Source: Granulicella aggregans (GTDB taxonomy: Bacteria; Acidobacteriota; Terriglobia; Terriglobales; Acidobacteriaceae). From it: 64,000 nt of DNA. The notes beneath the pieces were generated by a model. It did no database searches and was not told the DNA's origin. It saw only the letters and a program-made list of their open reading frames with translations. This document shows, in pieces, positions 14,877 through 25,600 of this stretch (its first letter is position 1; each line of letters opens with the position of its first letter). The stretch spans positions 1,054,001 through 1,118,000 of the forward strand of contig NZ_JAGSYE010000001.1 of assembly GCF_025685565.1 (NCBI RefSeq), written 5' to 3'. Position numbers and translations under genes: made by a program.

Positions 14877-17849
14877 ATGAAACGCATCTATCTCGCTCTG
14901 CTGCTCCTGTGCTCGGTCACGGTGTTTGCCCAGACCGATCGCGCAACGATTACGGGAACTGTGACCGACAGCACGGGCGGCCGTGTGGCCGCTGTCGACA
15001 TCACTGTTACCTCGTCCGCCACTGGAACCGAGATCCACAGCAAGACCAACGGCTCGGGCGTATACACGGTGTCCTCGCTGGCGACGGGGACTTACAAGGT
15101 CACCTTTGATGGGGCCGGGTTCAGCAGGCGCGAGGTGAAGGACCTGCGGCTGGATGTTGGCGAGACGCGCAGCTTGTCGGTTTCGCTGGATGTCGCGGGG
15201 GTTGCGACGACCGTGGAGGTTACTCCGGCTGATGGCGGTCTTTCAAAGTCGTCGGCTGAGATTGGCGGTGTCGTTCATGGCTCGCAGGCAACGGAGATTC
15301 CGCTGAACGGCCGCAACTACGTAGGGCTGGTGGCGCTGGTGCCGGGCGCGATCGACTCCGGCACGGGAACACAGGACCAGGTGCGCTTCGGCGGACTCTC
15401 GGACGAAGATAACAACTGGCACCTCGATGGTATCGACAACTCGGGCATCAACCACCAGTATGAGAAGGTGGCTATCCGGCTGCAGCCTTCGACAGAGTCG
15501 ATTGCGGAGTTTCGCGCCAACAGCGTGGCGTACAGCGCGGACCAAGGTGGAACGCCGGGCGGGCAGATTGAACTCGTATCGAAGAGCGGAGGCAGCAGGT
15601 TCCATGCGTCGGCGTGGGAGTTTCTGCGCAATACGTACTTCGACGCGACGCCCTGGAACACCAAGGCTACGGTGCCCACACTTCATCTGAACAACTTCGG
15701 CGCTAACCTTGGCGGCCCGCTGTTGAAGGAGAAGCTGTTCTTCTTCGTGAACTGGGAGTCGCTTCGGCAGTCGCAGAATCTCTCGGTGACGGGCACGGTG
15801 CCGAGCGCAAGCTTTCGGGCGGCGGTGCTGGCGAAGTCGCCCGCGCTTGCAACCATCCTGAACGAGTATCCGGTTGGCACCGCCGCGATTGCGGGCAATG
15901 CGAACGCCGTAACCTGGTATGGCAACGCGCCTTCGACCGACCGCGAAGACTCCGGCCTGGCGCGAGTGGACTACCGGGTGAATGAGCGCACGAATGCCTT
16001 CATTCGCTACGCTACGGACCACTACGCTGTGGTATCGCCCGGTGATTTGACGGGGCTTGGATTTACAACGCTGACGACGCCGAACATCGTGGTTGGCGTG
16101 CAGCACACCTTCAGCCCGACGCTGATGAACGATGCGAAGTTCGGCTTCAACCGGGCCGCGTTTACGCAAGGCGAGACGGGCACGCTGCCGTTCTCCGTTG
16201 CGGTCACCGGAGCGTTCACCAAGCTCGATGACGCGACGGGTTCGGTGCGTTACGACAACTCCTTCAGCTTCGTCGATGACATGACGCTGGTGCGTGGCCG
16301 CAACACGATCAAGGCGGGTGTGACGGTGCGCCGGGTGCAGGAGAATAAAGCGTCGCCGAGTGTGCCGGATGAGATCTACACCTACGCGAGCACGACGAAC
16401 TTCCTGAACAACCTGATGGACTCGGACTCCTACTCCGGCATTGTGCCGCTGACCGGGCAGCGCAAGACGGCGTACTTTGGCTACGTGCTCGATCAGGTGC
16501 AGGTCAATCAAGACCTGACGGTCAATGCGGGCTTGCGGTATGAGTACTTTGGCGTGGACCATGAGGTGCTTGGCCGCGGCATCGTGGTCGATCCGTTGGC
16601 CTGCGCGAACGTGATCTGCCCCACGGGTACGGGATGGTACAAGCCGAATGTGCTGGACTTCTCACCGCGCGTGAGCGTGGCTTACTCGCCGACGCGCCTG
16701 CATGGCAAGAGTGTTGTGCGTGCCGGGTACGGTATTTACTTTGGCGAAGGACAGTTCGGGAACCTGGGAACGCCGATCGGCAATCTCTCCGACAAGTACA
16801 CGCTGACGCAGCAGCAGGCGCCGGGGTTGAGCTATCCGACGACGCCGTATCTAGGCGCCGCGGCGACGAGCTTCTCGCCTTCGGGATCGCCGCTGAACCG
16901 TAAAGACACGGCGGTTGAAGAGTGGACGATCTCTGTGCAGCAGGAGATTGCAAAGCAGACGATCGCGCAGGTGGCGTACTTTGGGACGCATGCTTCGCAT
17001 GTCTTCTCGGACGTGACGCTGAATGGCATCAATCCTGCTACGGGCAAGCGACCGTATACGGGGTACTCGACGATCGACTATCGCGGTTCGGCGAACGATG
17101 CGAAGACGAACGCGTTGCAGCTTGGGCTGCGACGCGACTTCTCGACGGGGCTTCTGGTCTCGGCGAACTATGAGCTGTCGCACTCGCTGGACAACGGCGG
17201 CATCGGTGGCGGCGAAGCGGATATTCCGCAGGACATCAACTGCCACATCTGCGAGTACGCCAATAGCGATCAGGACATGCGGCACTACTTCAGTGCGAGC
17301 ACGATCTGGAAGCTGCCGGTGGGACGTGGGCATACCTTCCTGGGGAATAGTTCGCGCGTCGCCGACCTGGTGGTGGGTGGGTGGCAGTTGAGCGGCATTG
17401 GGACGGCGCGCAGCGGTCTGCCGGTGAACATCACCATCAGCCGGAGCGCGAGCGCTCTCCCTGACCAGTTGAACAAGAACCAGCGGCCTAACCTTGTTCC
17501 CGGGGTATCGGTCTATGCGGCGAACAAGACGCCGACTAGCTGGTTCAACCCGGCGGCGTTCTCGGCACCGGCGGCGCAGGTGCATGGCGACCTGGGACGG
17601 AACGTGGCGCGTGCTCCGGGGCTGTGGCAGTTCGACACCGGCGTGAACAAGCGCTTTCCGGTGACGGAGCGGCTGGGCATCAACTTCCGCGCGGAGGCCT
17701 TCAACCTCTTCAACGTCGCGCACTATGGGACACCGGCGAGCGTCTTTGCGGGCAGCAACTTTGGCGTGATTACGACTCCGTTCAGCAGCAATGCGGTTGG
17801 CGTGGGTACGGCGCGGGAGTTGCAGTTTATGTTGCGGGCGGACTTCTAG
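14877..17849 (+). CDS. Oar-like TonB-dependent receptor
   Basis: The product has 990 residues. A signal peptide ends at TVFAQ, followed by a carboxypeptidase-regulatory-like domain (DRATITGTVTDSTGGRVAAV, about 20-110). The plug contains IPLNGRNYVGLVALVPGA, NNWHLDGIDNSGI and GQIELVSKSGGSRFHASAW. The barrel ends in the family-type FRAEAFNLFNVAHYGTP and LQFMLRADF. ATG follows AAAGGAG at good spacing. It is the last gene of the YVTN/small protein/receptor row and is followed by a 13-bp-stem terminator. The substrate is unknown. The two-component pair transcribed divergently from this row may control it. Confidence 0.9.
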   Translation: MKRIYLALLLLCSVTVFAQTDRATITGTVTDSTGGRVAAVDITVTSSATGTEIHSKTNGSGVYTVSSLATGTYKVTFDGAGFSRREVKDLRLDVGETRSLSVSLDVAGVATTVEVTPADGGLSKSSAEIGGVVHGSQATEIPLNGRNYVGLVALVPGAIDSGTGTQDQVRFGGLSDEDNNWHLDGIDNSGINHQYEKVAIRLQPSTESIAEFRANSVAYSADQGGTPGGQIELVSKSGGSRFHASAWEFLRNTYFDATPWNTKATVPTLHLNNFGANLGGPLLKEKLFFFVNWESLRQSQNLSVTGTVPSASFRAAVLAKSPALATILNEYPVGTAAIAGNANAVTWYGNAPSTDREDSGLARVDYRVNERTNAFIRYATDHYAVVSPGDLTGLGFTTLTTPNIVVGVQHTFSPTLMNDAKFGFNRAAFTQGETGTLPFSVAVTGAFTKLDDATGSVRYDNSFSFVDDMTLVRGRNTIKAGVTVRRVQENKASPSVPDEIYTYASTTNFLNNLMDSDSYSGIVPLTGQRKTAYFGYVLDQVQVNQDLTVNAGLRYEYFGVDHEVLGRGIVVDPLACANVICPTGTGWYKPNVLDFSPRVSVAYSPTRLHGKSVVRAGYGIYFGEGQFGNLGTPIGNLSDKYTLTQQQAPGLSYPTTPYLGAAATSFSPSGSPLNRKDTAVEEWTISVQQEIAKQTIAQVAYFGTHASHVFSDVTLNGINPATGKRPYTGYSTIDYRGSANDAKTNALQLGLRRDFSTGLLVSANYELSHSLDNGGIGGGEADIPQDINCHICEYANSDQDMRHYFSASTIWKLPVGRGHTFLGNSSRVADLVVGGWQLSGIGTARSGLPVNITISRSASALPDQLNKNQRPNLVPGVSVYAANKTPTSWFNPAAFSAPAAQVHGDLGRNVARAPGLWQFDTGVNKRFPVTERLGINFRAEAFNLFNVAHYGTPASVFAGSNFGVITTPFSSNAVGVGTARELQFMLRADF

Positions 17850-17862
17850 CTTGCGTGCCTTA

Positions 17863-17893
17863 GGCTGCGCGGGATTGGATATCCCGCGCAGCC
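17863..17893 (+). terminator. Hairpin terminator after TonB receptor
   Basis: The perfect 13-bp stem GGCTGCGCGGGAT / ATCCCGCGCAGCC with loop TGGAT lies 14 bp after the stop codon. Only a weak T-tract (TGGTT) follows. Confidence 0.7.
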
Positions 17894-17926
17894 TGGTTCC
17901 GTGTGGCTGACTTGCCGAGACTTGGG

Positions 17927-18055
17927 AGCTTGTTGAAAGAGCTATAGACAGAAAGAGAGCCGTACCTCAGCGGCGAAATCCGCACTGCAAAGAGATCGTT
18001 TACGGCATGACTTAAGCCGTGCCCTTAAGCAAGACAGAGTATTCAACAGGTTCTC
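17927..18055 (+). repeat. Family A repeat with terminal inverted ends (copy 2)
   Basis: This 129-bp element starts AGCTTGTTGAAA and ends TTCAACAGGTTCT, which are near inverted copies of each other. Inside are CCGTACCTCAGCGG, a Cys-tRNA-unlike AAATCCGCACTGCAAA, and a hairpin ending GCCGTGCCCTTAAGCAAGAC. It ends 17 bp before the next gene's ATG, so that gene's leader is largely repeat DNA. Confidence 0.8.
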
Positions 18056-18072
18056 AGGAATGCTGGAGAGAT

Positions 18073-20052
18073 ATGCAGTCGAATTTGTGGAAGATAGTGG
18101 CGCTGATGGTTGCGGGAAGTGCCGGCATCGCCCCTGCACAGAATGTAACTCGCACAGGAACATTTGTTGCGGGAGCGCGCACGATGGTGATGGCGCACAA
18201 TGCTTATCCCGATCATGGCAAGTATGCCGATCGGCTGGATCGCGCACTCGCGAGCGGAACGCCATTTGTCGTTGAAGAAGACCTGGCTTGGGTGAATGGC
18301 AAGTCGCTCATCTGCCATGGTCCGAAGAATTCGACGCCGGATGATCCCACGCTCGAGAGCTACTTCTTTCCGAAGGTGACGCCGGTGATGGAGAAGGCGC
18401 TTAGCGACGGCAACAAAGCCAACTGGCCACTGATCACGCTGTATCTCGACATCAAGAACGATCCACCGGAGCATCTGCAGGCGATCAACCAGATGCTGGA
18501 TAAGTACAGCAAGTGGCTGACGATGGCAGAGAAGGGCCGCGACATCTCGCGCCAGGCGCCGCTGCACTATGGGCCGATGCTAGTGCTGGTTGAAGACAAG
18601 ACCAACGACATCAAGCAGAAGTACTTTTACGATGACCTGCCGGTTGGCGGAAAGATCCGCGTGTTTGGATCGGCGATCAAGCCGGTTGAGAACCCGAAGT
18701 ATCTGCCGAAGCAGGAGTTCGTGGATAGCCTGGTGAAGGTGCCGATCGATGAGGTGAACACGCAGCGGGCCGACAACTATCACCGCTGGTGGGGGATTGA
18801 CTGGGCGTATGTCGAGAAGGGTGGCGAGGAGCATCACGGCGATTGGGGTGGCAACCAGGAAGACCGGCTACGCAACATCGTGGAGTATGGCCACCATCTC
18901 GGCTACCTGATGAGCGCGTATTGCCTGGATGGATTTACTGCGGCGGAGAACCAGGGATGGGAGGATGAGTACAACTTCGGATCTCTGGAAGCCGCGAAGG
19001 TGCGTTGGCAGGCTGCGCGCGAGGCGCACCTGGACTTCATCTCGACCGACCAGTATGAGACGCTTGCGAGCGCGCTGCGTGTGCCCGTTGACCACTCGAA
19101 CGCGAAAGTCACCGCGGAGACGCTGTCGACGGAATCGCTGATCAGCAAGCCGGGGCCGAGCTTCCGTGTGGCGCAGGCGGAGCTATCGGAACAACCGACG
19201 GTGATTATCTTTGGCGACCAGCGGTTTACCGATCCGGCGAACGTGAAGGTCACCAATCCCAAGGTGCGCAACTGGCAGGTGCGGGAGATCGCGAAGCGTC
19301 ATCCGGACGCGGTGCTGATGAATGGGGACGTGCCGTACAGCGGCGATGTAGTGAACGACTACGACGTCTTCCGTTCGGAGACGGCGGTGTGGCGCGACGA
19401 GCATCTGCATATCTATCCGGCGCTGGGCAACCATGAGTTCCACGGCGATCCACAGCAGGCGCTCGAGCATTGGTGGAACGCGTTTCCGGAGTACCGGGGC
19501 CGCAGGTGGTATTCAGTCGAGCTGGGCAAGTCGATCTATACGATCGCGCTTGATAGTGACACCTCGCTGATGCCTGGGAGCGACCAGCAGAGGTGGCTTG
19601 CCGACCAGTTGAAGCACCTTCCGGCGACGACGCGGTATGTCTTCATCAGCCTGCACCATCCTCCGGTTGCGGACTTTCAGACGCGATTCAATGTGAGCCA
19701 CAATCCGCGGCCGAATGAGATTGCGCTGGGCGACTATCTCGAATCGGTTGCGCCAAAGATGAAGGCGAGGATCATCGTGAGCGCGGGGCATATTCACAAC
19801 TACGAACGGTTCGAGCAGAAGGGCGTGGTGTACTTCGTCTCGGGCGGCGGGGCGGCTTCGCCGGTGCCGGTGGAGCGCGGCCCGGAGGATTTGTACCAGG
19901 GCAAGGATTTTCCGAACTACCACTTCGTTGAGTTCAGGCTGGTAGACGGAGAGCTGCAAGGGAAGATGTATCGAGTCGCCGACGCGGAGGCTTCAACGCC
20001 TGAGTACGAGGTGAAGGATACGTTCACGATTCCTCCTGTTGCGAAGAAGTAG
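18073..20052 (+). CDS. Secreted PLC-like / purple-acid-phosphatase-type metallophosphoesterase fusion
   Basis: From ATG 18073 the product has 659 residues with a signal peptide ending near IAPAQ. The N-terminal half (about 30-350) looks like the AIM6/PI-PLC-like barrel: MAHNAYPDHGKYADRLDRAL, VEEDLAWV and LITLYLDIKNDP. The C-terminal half is a calcineurin-like phosphoesterase with the metal motifs in order: FGDQRF (Asp), LMNGDVPYSGD, ALGNHEFHG, SLHHPP and SAGHIHNYERF, the last being the GHxH motif of purple acid phosphatases. Both halves handle phosphate esters, so a secreted enzyme that releases phosphate from lipids or inositol compounds is plausible. The first metal motif is GDQ rather than GDxH. 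It starts just past a family A repeat and converges with the GH35 gene. Confidence 0.8.
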   Translation: MQSNLWKIVALMVAGSAGIAPAQNVTRTGTFVAGARTMVMAHNAYPDHGKYADRLDRALASGTPFVVEEDLAWVNGKSLICHGPKNSTPDDPTLESYFFPKVTPVMEKALSDGNKANWPLITLYLDIKNDPPEHLQAINQMLDKYSKWLTMAEKGRDISRQAPLHYGPMLVLVEDKTNDIKQKYFYDDLPVGGKIRVFGSAIKPVENPKYLPKQEFVDSLVKVPIDEVNTQRADNYHRWWGIDWAYVEKGGEEHHGDWGGNQEDRLRNIVEYGHHLGYLMSAYCLDGFTAAENQGWEDEYNFGSLEAAKVRWQAAREAHLDFISTDQYETLASALRVPVDHSNAKVTAETLSTESLISKPGPSFRVAQAELSEQPTVIIFGDQRFTDPANVKVTNPKVRNWQVREIAKRHPDAVLMNGDVPYSGDVVNDYDVFRSETAVWRDEHLHIYPALGNHEFHGDPQQALEHWWNAFPEYRGRRWYSVELGKSIYTIALDSDTSLMPGSDQQRWLADQLKHLPATTRYVFISLHHPPVADFQTRFNVSHNPRPNEIALGDYLESVAPKMKARIIVSAGHIHNYERFEQKGVVYFVSGGGAASPVPVERGPEDLYQGKDFPNYHFVEFRLVDGELQGKMYRVADAEASTPEYEVKDTFTIPPVAKK

Positions 20053-20072
20053 ATCGCGAAGAGCAAGTCAAA

Positions 20073-20099
20073 CCGGGCGAGCGCGATGCGTTCGCCCGG
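20073..20099. terminator. Bidirectional terminator between convergent genes
   Basis: The arms CCGGGCGA (20073-20080) and TCGCCCGG (20092-20099) form a stem between the phosphoesterase end and the GH35 stop. CTTCGTTATTT follows on the plus strand and TTTGACTT follows on the minus strand. Confidence 0.65.
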
Positions 20100-20104
20100 C
20101 TTCG

Positions 20105-22573
20105 TTATTTGAGGGGAAGCGAGGACTCGTACTCGGGGATGAGCGAGGCGTGGATCAGTTTTGGGATCGCGCGGCTGAGGTTGAGTTTCTTCGAGGCGCT
20201 GTCGTCGAGGTAGATGGGAGCGTTTGTTGGCATGGGCAGGACTTCGAGCTTTAGATCGGCGGGTTTGCCGGGTGAGATGAAGCGGTCGATGCCGATCTCG
20301 AACGGCTGGCCGTTGAAGAAGTTGTCATCGAGCAGGGTGGAGGAGGAGTAGAGCCTTGCGATGTCGCCGGTGTTGTCGAGTCTCAGGAAGACGTTGCTGA
20401 GGCCGTTTACTCGGGGATTGGTGAAGGACAGTTGCCAGGTGCTGGCGTTGGTGAAGGCGGTGTCTGGGGGAACCAGAGCGACCTTCGTCTGGCGCCAGTC
20501 GAAGTAGGGGCCCATGGTCATGGATGCGATGGGTGTTGCGGTTTGGGTTGGAGTGACGGTGAGGTTCAGGTGCTGTTCGGGCTGGTGCGTGGTGTAGATC
20601 GACCATGCACCGTCGTGGGTCTCTGAGTTGGGGAGTGAGGGGAAGATGGCTAGGCGTTGGTCGGGCGAGAGGGTGGAGCGGAGGCGGAGGGTCTTGCCGT
20701 CGAAGAGGATGTCGGAGCGGGTCATGGCGAGGTGATCGTGCTGGTGGATTTGTAAGAGGGTGGTTTGCTCGGCTTCGTCCTGAGTGAGGAGGAGAAGGTG
20801 AGTCACTTTCCCTGAGTCATCGGTGAGTTGGAGGAAGTTCTTGAGTCCGGGCGTGAGGTTGGAGACGCGGATGGTGCCGTGGGAGCTTTCGATCTTTGCT
20901 CCCGGTGCGGTGAGGCTGCGGAGGTTGGAGGCATCGAAGCAGAGCTCTGGCGCGATGCCAGGGAGGGCGAATAAGACGATTGTGTCGCCCGTGGGCGTGT
21001 CGAGTTGGGTTAGGAGTTGGGCTGTGCTGTAGCGGAGGGTGGCGTTTCCGATGGGTAGATTTACTGGCCACGCGAAGTAGGTGTTTGCGGGGATGTTGAT
21101 TGGGTTTGAGGGGACGAGGATGTCTTCTTTGGCGAGCTTGATGTCTACCTGGAAGGCTTTGCGCGCGGGCATGTCGAGCTGGCGGACGTAGTTGTTGACG
21201 AAGAGAAATGCTGATGTGCCGTTGGAGCGGACGGCTACGCGCGAGGCGGATGAGTCGGCGGGGTTGCGGGTGTGGTGCTCAGGCGCGAAGGCGGTCATAG
21301 GGGCGAGCGTTGAGCCGTAGGCGTTGAGGAAGAGATGGATCATGCGGGTCTTGCGGTAGGATTCGCGGGTCTGGCCGAACTCGCCGAGGGGAGCGCCGAA
21401 GTCGTAGGTGAGTTCGGGAAGGTCGTTGGGGAAGCCGGAGGCTACAGACTCTTGCAGCGTAGTGAGCTTGCCCTTGGGGTTGGTGCCGCCGTGGAACATG
21501 TAGTAGCCGTAGAGGTTCACGCCGGAGCCGATGCCGGTGAGGGTGAGGGCTGCGATGTCGTCGGAGGTGAGGACGGGGCGGCGATGATAGGCGGTGGCCA
21601 TGCCTCCGCCCTGCTCGGCGGCGAAGTACGGGTCGTGCTTGAGGTCGACTTTGCCGGTGGGATCTTCGGAGGGAACGGTCGCTCCCATGTCGCCGAGTTC
21701 GCGATTGAAGTTGAAGAGGTAGTTCATGCTGGGCGGGAGGTTGGTCTGGGAGCCGAACCAGAAGCCGTCGGGGTAGCCGCCGGAGACGGGAACGACTTCG
21801 CGCGGGGGGAAGTCGAGCGAAGGCCATCCGGTGACGGAGAAGAGGGGTGGATCGATACCGGCGGCGATGGCTAGTTGCTTCAGCTTGAGGATGTGTTCGG
21901 CGCCCCGACCGGGGCCGTGAAGGCCGTACTCGTTTTCGAGCTGGGTGCCGATGATGGGGCCGCCTTGCTGGAACATGAGGCCGTGGACTTGAATGCCGAT
22001 CTGATCGAAGAAGCGAGCGACGTAGCGGAGATAGGCGGGGTCGTTGGTGCGGGTATCGGGCAGTTTGTTGAGCCAGTCGGGGAAGCCTCCGTTGCGGGCT
22101 TCTCCGTGGGCCCATGGGCCGGGGCGCAGCCAGACGTACATGCCGTGCTTGGCGCATAGCTCGACGAAGTGGCGAAGGTCTCGCTGGCCGGTCCAATCGA
22201 ATTGGCCTTCGACCTCTTCGTGATGGATCCAAAAGACGTAGGTCGCGATGATGTCGATGCCTGCGGACTTCATCTTGAGGATCTCGTCTTCCCATTCGCT
22301 CTCGGGAAGGCGGGAGTAGTGGAGTTCGCCCATGACGGGCAGCCAGGGCTTGCCATTGAGGACGAGGTAGCGGCTGTTGATCTGGAGGGAGTGGCCGTTG
22401 GGCGACGTGCCGCCCATGTGGAGGAAGCCGGTCTCGGGCGGGGCGATGGGGGTGGAGGCATCGACGACGATTGAAGCTTGCGATGCTGGTGCTTGTGCGG
22501 AGACGAGGGGAGAGGGGATACAGGTGGTCAGGAGAGCGGCGATCGAGAGCGTGGCAGACCTTATTTTTTTCAT
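20105..22573 (-). CDS. Glycoside hydrolase family 35 beta-galactosidase, secreted
   Basis: The product has 822 residues with signal peptide MKKIRSATLSIAALLTT...SAQA. The GH35 barrel runs from about 50 to 370. It shows GELHYSRLPESEWEDEI, TYVFWIHHEEVEGQFDW, YVWLRPGPWAHGEARNGGFP, GTQLENEYG with the likely acid/base Glu215, and AAEQGGG with the likely nucleophile Glu320. Beta-sandwich domains fill the C-terminal half. The family removes terminal beta-galactosyl residues. It lies downstream of a TonB receptor on the same strand, past a terminator-like hairpin. With the GH53 endo-galactanase 8 kb away it points to beta-1,4-galactan breakdown in the periplasm. Confidence 0.92.
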   Translation of the reverse strand: MKKIRSATLSIAALLTTCIPSPLVSAQAPASQASIVVDASTPIAPPETGFLHMGGTSPNGHSLQINSRYLVLNGKPWLPVMGELHYSRLPESEWEDEILKMKSAGIDIIATYVFWIHHEEVEGQFDWTGQRDLRHFVELCAKHGMYVWLRPGPWAHGEARNGGFPDWLNKLPDTRTNDPAYLRYVARFFDQIGIQVHGLMFQQGGPIIGTQLENEYGLHGPGRGAEHILKLKQLAIAAGIDPPLFSVTGWPSLDFPPREVVPVSGGYPDGFWFGSQTNLPPSMNYLFNFNRELGDMGATVPSEDPTGKVDLKHDPYFAAEQGGGMATAYHRRPVLTSDDIAALTLTGIGSGVNLYGYYMFHGGTNPKGKLTTLQESVASGFPNDLPELTYDFGAPLGEFGQTRESYRKTRMIHLFLNAYGSTLAPMTAFAPEHHTRNPADSSASRVAVRSNGTSAFLFVNNYVRQLDMPARKAFQVDIKLAKEDILVPSNPINIPANTYFAWPVNLPIGNATLRYSTAQLLTQLDTPTGDTIVLFALPGIAPELCFDASNLRSLTAPGAKIESSHGTIRVSNLTPGLKNFLQLTDDSGKVTHLLLLTQDEAEQTTLLQIHQHDHLAMTRSDILFDGKTLRLRSTLSPDQRLAIFPSLPNSETHDGAWSIYTTHQPEQHLNLTVTPTQTATPIASMTMGPYFDWRQTKVALVPPDTAFTNASTWQLSFTNPRVNGLSNVFLRLDNTGDIARLYSSSTLLDDNFFNGQPFEIGIDRFISPGKPADLKLEVLPMPTNAPIYLDDSASKKLNLSRAIPKLIHASLIPEYESSLPLK

Positions 22574-22618
22574 AGGATTCTCGTGGACTGTGCGGGCTAA
22601 ACGCGGGCGGCCCGATTA

Positions 22619-22655
22619 AGAAAATTGCGGTGCCGGCATGTTCCGCCGGCACCGC
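22619..22655 (-). terminator. Intrinsic terminator/attenuator between TonB receptor and GH35 gene
   Basis: A perfect 11-bp stem (GCGGTGCCGGC at 22627-22637, GCCGGCACCGC at 22645-22655) with a 7-nt loop is followed on the minus strand by AATTTTCTTAAT. It sits just after the receptor stop and 54 bp before the GH35 start, so it could lower expression of the enzyme relative to the receptor. Confidence 0.8.
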
Positions 22656-22678
22656 TTGCAAGACCCTTTGGGAGGTCG

Positions 22679-25600
22679 CTAAAAGTAATATTTGGCGGCG
22701 AACTGGAAGCTGCGATGGCCGGTGCGGGTGCTGGTGATGCCGGCGGATGCGGCGTTGGTCGGCGCGGTGTTGATATCGGTGAAGCCCATGTAGAGATTGC
22801 TGTCGAAGGGCTGGTAGGTGTCGAAGCCGCGGTTGAGGAAGTTGAAGGACTGGGCACGGATTTCGAGACGGCTGGACTCGCGCATCTTGAACTCCTTGAA
22901 GATGCCGAGTTCGTCGTTGAAGTAGGCAGGGCCGTGGATGTAGGGGAGGCGGAAGGCGCCGTTGTGGCCCTCGTAGGGAGCGGTGAAGCAGTTCGGGTTG
23001 AAGTACTGGTGCGCCTTCAGGCCCTTGGCGGGGTTGCAGGTGACGATGGGGACGGCGACTTCGTCGGGCGTGCCAGCTACAGAGTCGCCGGAGATGGTGA
23101 CGGTAGCGTTCGGATAAGCGGCTCCGGCGGGGACGACGTTTGCGGGATAGGTGCCGTAGATGCCGATGATCTGGTTGCCGCCGTACTCGTTGTGGAGGAC
23201 GCCGTTCTGGGCGATGTCGGTGAGCGGAGTACCGGAGCCGTACTGTTCGATGCCTGAGATCTTCCAGCCATCGAGAGCGGCGTTGCCGAGCTTGGTGTTG
23301 CCGAGATACTTCTGGCTGACGTGGGGCAGGATGAGGTAGTACGAGACGTTGACGGCCTGCGAGCGATCGAAGGGCGCGGGGTTGTAGCAGTTGTGCTCGT
23401 CGAAGGTGTCTTCGCAGTTGTAGGCGAGGGCCTTGCCGTAGGTGTAGGTGAGCCAGGCGTTGAACCAGCCCTTGGAGCGCGAGGCGGTGAACTGGAGCGA
23501 GTTGTAGTTGGAGCTGAGGTTATGAAGGTTGACGCCGATGTCGCCGTAGCTTTTGTAGGTGCGGTTCAGTTGCTGGTAGTAGTTGCCGCCAAAGTAGGGT
23601 CCACCATCGTTTGCGGTCGTCTCGGAGCCTAGAGGCACGGTGTTGAGGGTGCTGTATCCGTTGAGGTGCCGGGTGGTGTTGCCGACGTAGCTGGCTTCGA
23701 GATGTACTGCCTGGGGCAGGTTGCGGGCGACGGCCAGGTTCCAGGAGTAGGTGACGGCGGGCTGGTGATCGGTGGGAAAGGCGCTGCCGTAGACCACGCC
23801 GGGGTTGGACGCAGGGTCGATCGTCGAGGCGGTCGCCAGGGTCAGGGGAGTGTCGGAGCCGGTGTAGTAGCTGAAGACTTTCAGATTAGGCGGAGCTCCG
23901 ACGGCGGAGAAGGCGTTGGTGCCGGGGTCGACGTAGTAGTTGGTGCCGAAGCCGCCGCGAACGATGGTCTGGCCTGTGCCGTTGACGTCGTAGGCGAAGC
24001 CTGCGGACGGGGCGAACTGGAAGCTGAGCGGCTTCGCGCCCGAGATGGGGATGGCGGAGTTGGTCGCGTGGGTCTGCATGCCCGTGTAGGCGGTAATGGG
24101 CGCACTCGGGTCATAGGCGGCGGGATTGAAGACGGCGATCTTGCCGTCCTTGTCGTACCACCAGGCGATGTGGTCGAGGCGCGCACCGTAGTTGACGGTG
24201 AGGCGGCTGCCGATCTTCCAGGTGTCCTGGCCGTAGAAATCGAAGCGCTTGTTGATCATGTGCGCCATGATGTTCTGGCTGCTCTGGGCGTAGCCTGCGA
24301 TGCGGCCGACGTAGAGGTCGGAGAACTCGTTGCCGGTGCTTCCTGCGACGTAGGTTCCGGCGCTGACGGTTCCGTTATCGTTGCCGGTGGTCTGGTTGTT
24401 GTAAGCGGCGTAGACGTCGTAGAAGCCGAAGCGGAGGATGTGGCGGCCGAGGACCTTGGTGATGCCGTCGGTGAGGGTGGTGGTGTTCTGGACGGTGTTG
24501 AAAGGAGGAGCTTCGCCGCCGGGGATGTAGAGGCCGGGGGTGGAGGTGAAGCTGACGTTCGGCAGGATGTCGGAGCCGGGGTAGACGTTCGCGTAAGGGT
24601 AGGAAAGGCCGGTGCGGGAGACTGCCGCTTCGTTGTCGATGGAGATGCGGAGGTTGAAGCGGGTGTAGGCGACGGAGAGCTCGTTGGTGAGCGATTGGGT
24701 AATGGTGTTGACGAGGTTGAAGTTGAGCGAGTTCGAAGCGTTGCGACCGATCTGGTCGGCGGGGTAGGGGATCTTGGCGAAGTTGACGGTGTTGTAGGGG
24801 CCGTAGGGCGCGGGGACGTTCTCGTTCTCGTGGTTGAAGCGGCCGGAGAGGTGGATGCGCTCGGAGATGCTGTAGTCGAGCTTCAGGTTCTCCTGGTTGC
24901 GCGGATCGGAGGTGACGAGATCGGTGATGAGGTTGTTGCCGGCGGAGTTCGTCGATGGGTCGGCGTTAGGTAAAGGAAAGGCGTTGAGCAGGATGAGGCC
25001 GCCGGGATCGACTGCGGCGGGGTTGAGGGTGCCGTTCTGGCAGGAGGGGCTGTTGTAGTAGTTGCCGGTGCAGGGTTGGTTGGACTGGTAGTAGTGGCGG
25101 TACGTCGAGCCAGCGATTGCGCCGAGTTCCGCGGGAGTGAAGAGGCCTTTGCGCATGTCGGCGGTGGGGACGAGAGCGGCCTGCGCTCCGAGGTCGACGT
25201 GCTGCTGGGTGAACTCGGCGGCGGCGAAGAAGAAGAGCTTGTCGCGGTTCTTGTTGAAGTTCGAGTGCGGGAACATGACCGGGCCGCCAATGTTGACGCC
25301 GGGATAGTAGAAGCTGGAGTTCGCGCGCGGAAGGCCGAGCTGCTTGTTGTAGGCGTCGTTGGAGTTGAAGACGCTGTTGCGGGCGGTCATGTAGGCTTCG
25401 CCGTGATACTGGCTGCCGCCGGACTTGGTCTGGGTCTCGAAGACGATGGGGCCGTTCGGCTGGACGGAGGAGAAGGCGCTGGTCTCGACCTTGGCCTCGG
25501 AGATCATGTCGACGTTGGGGGTGACGGCGGCGGCGCCGGCGGTGTTGAGGTCGGTCACGGGAGCGCCATCAGAGACGATCTGGACCTGGTCGAAGCGGTT

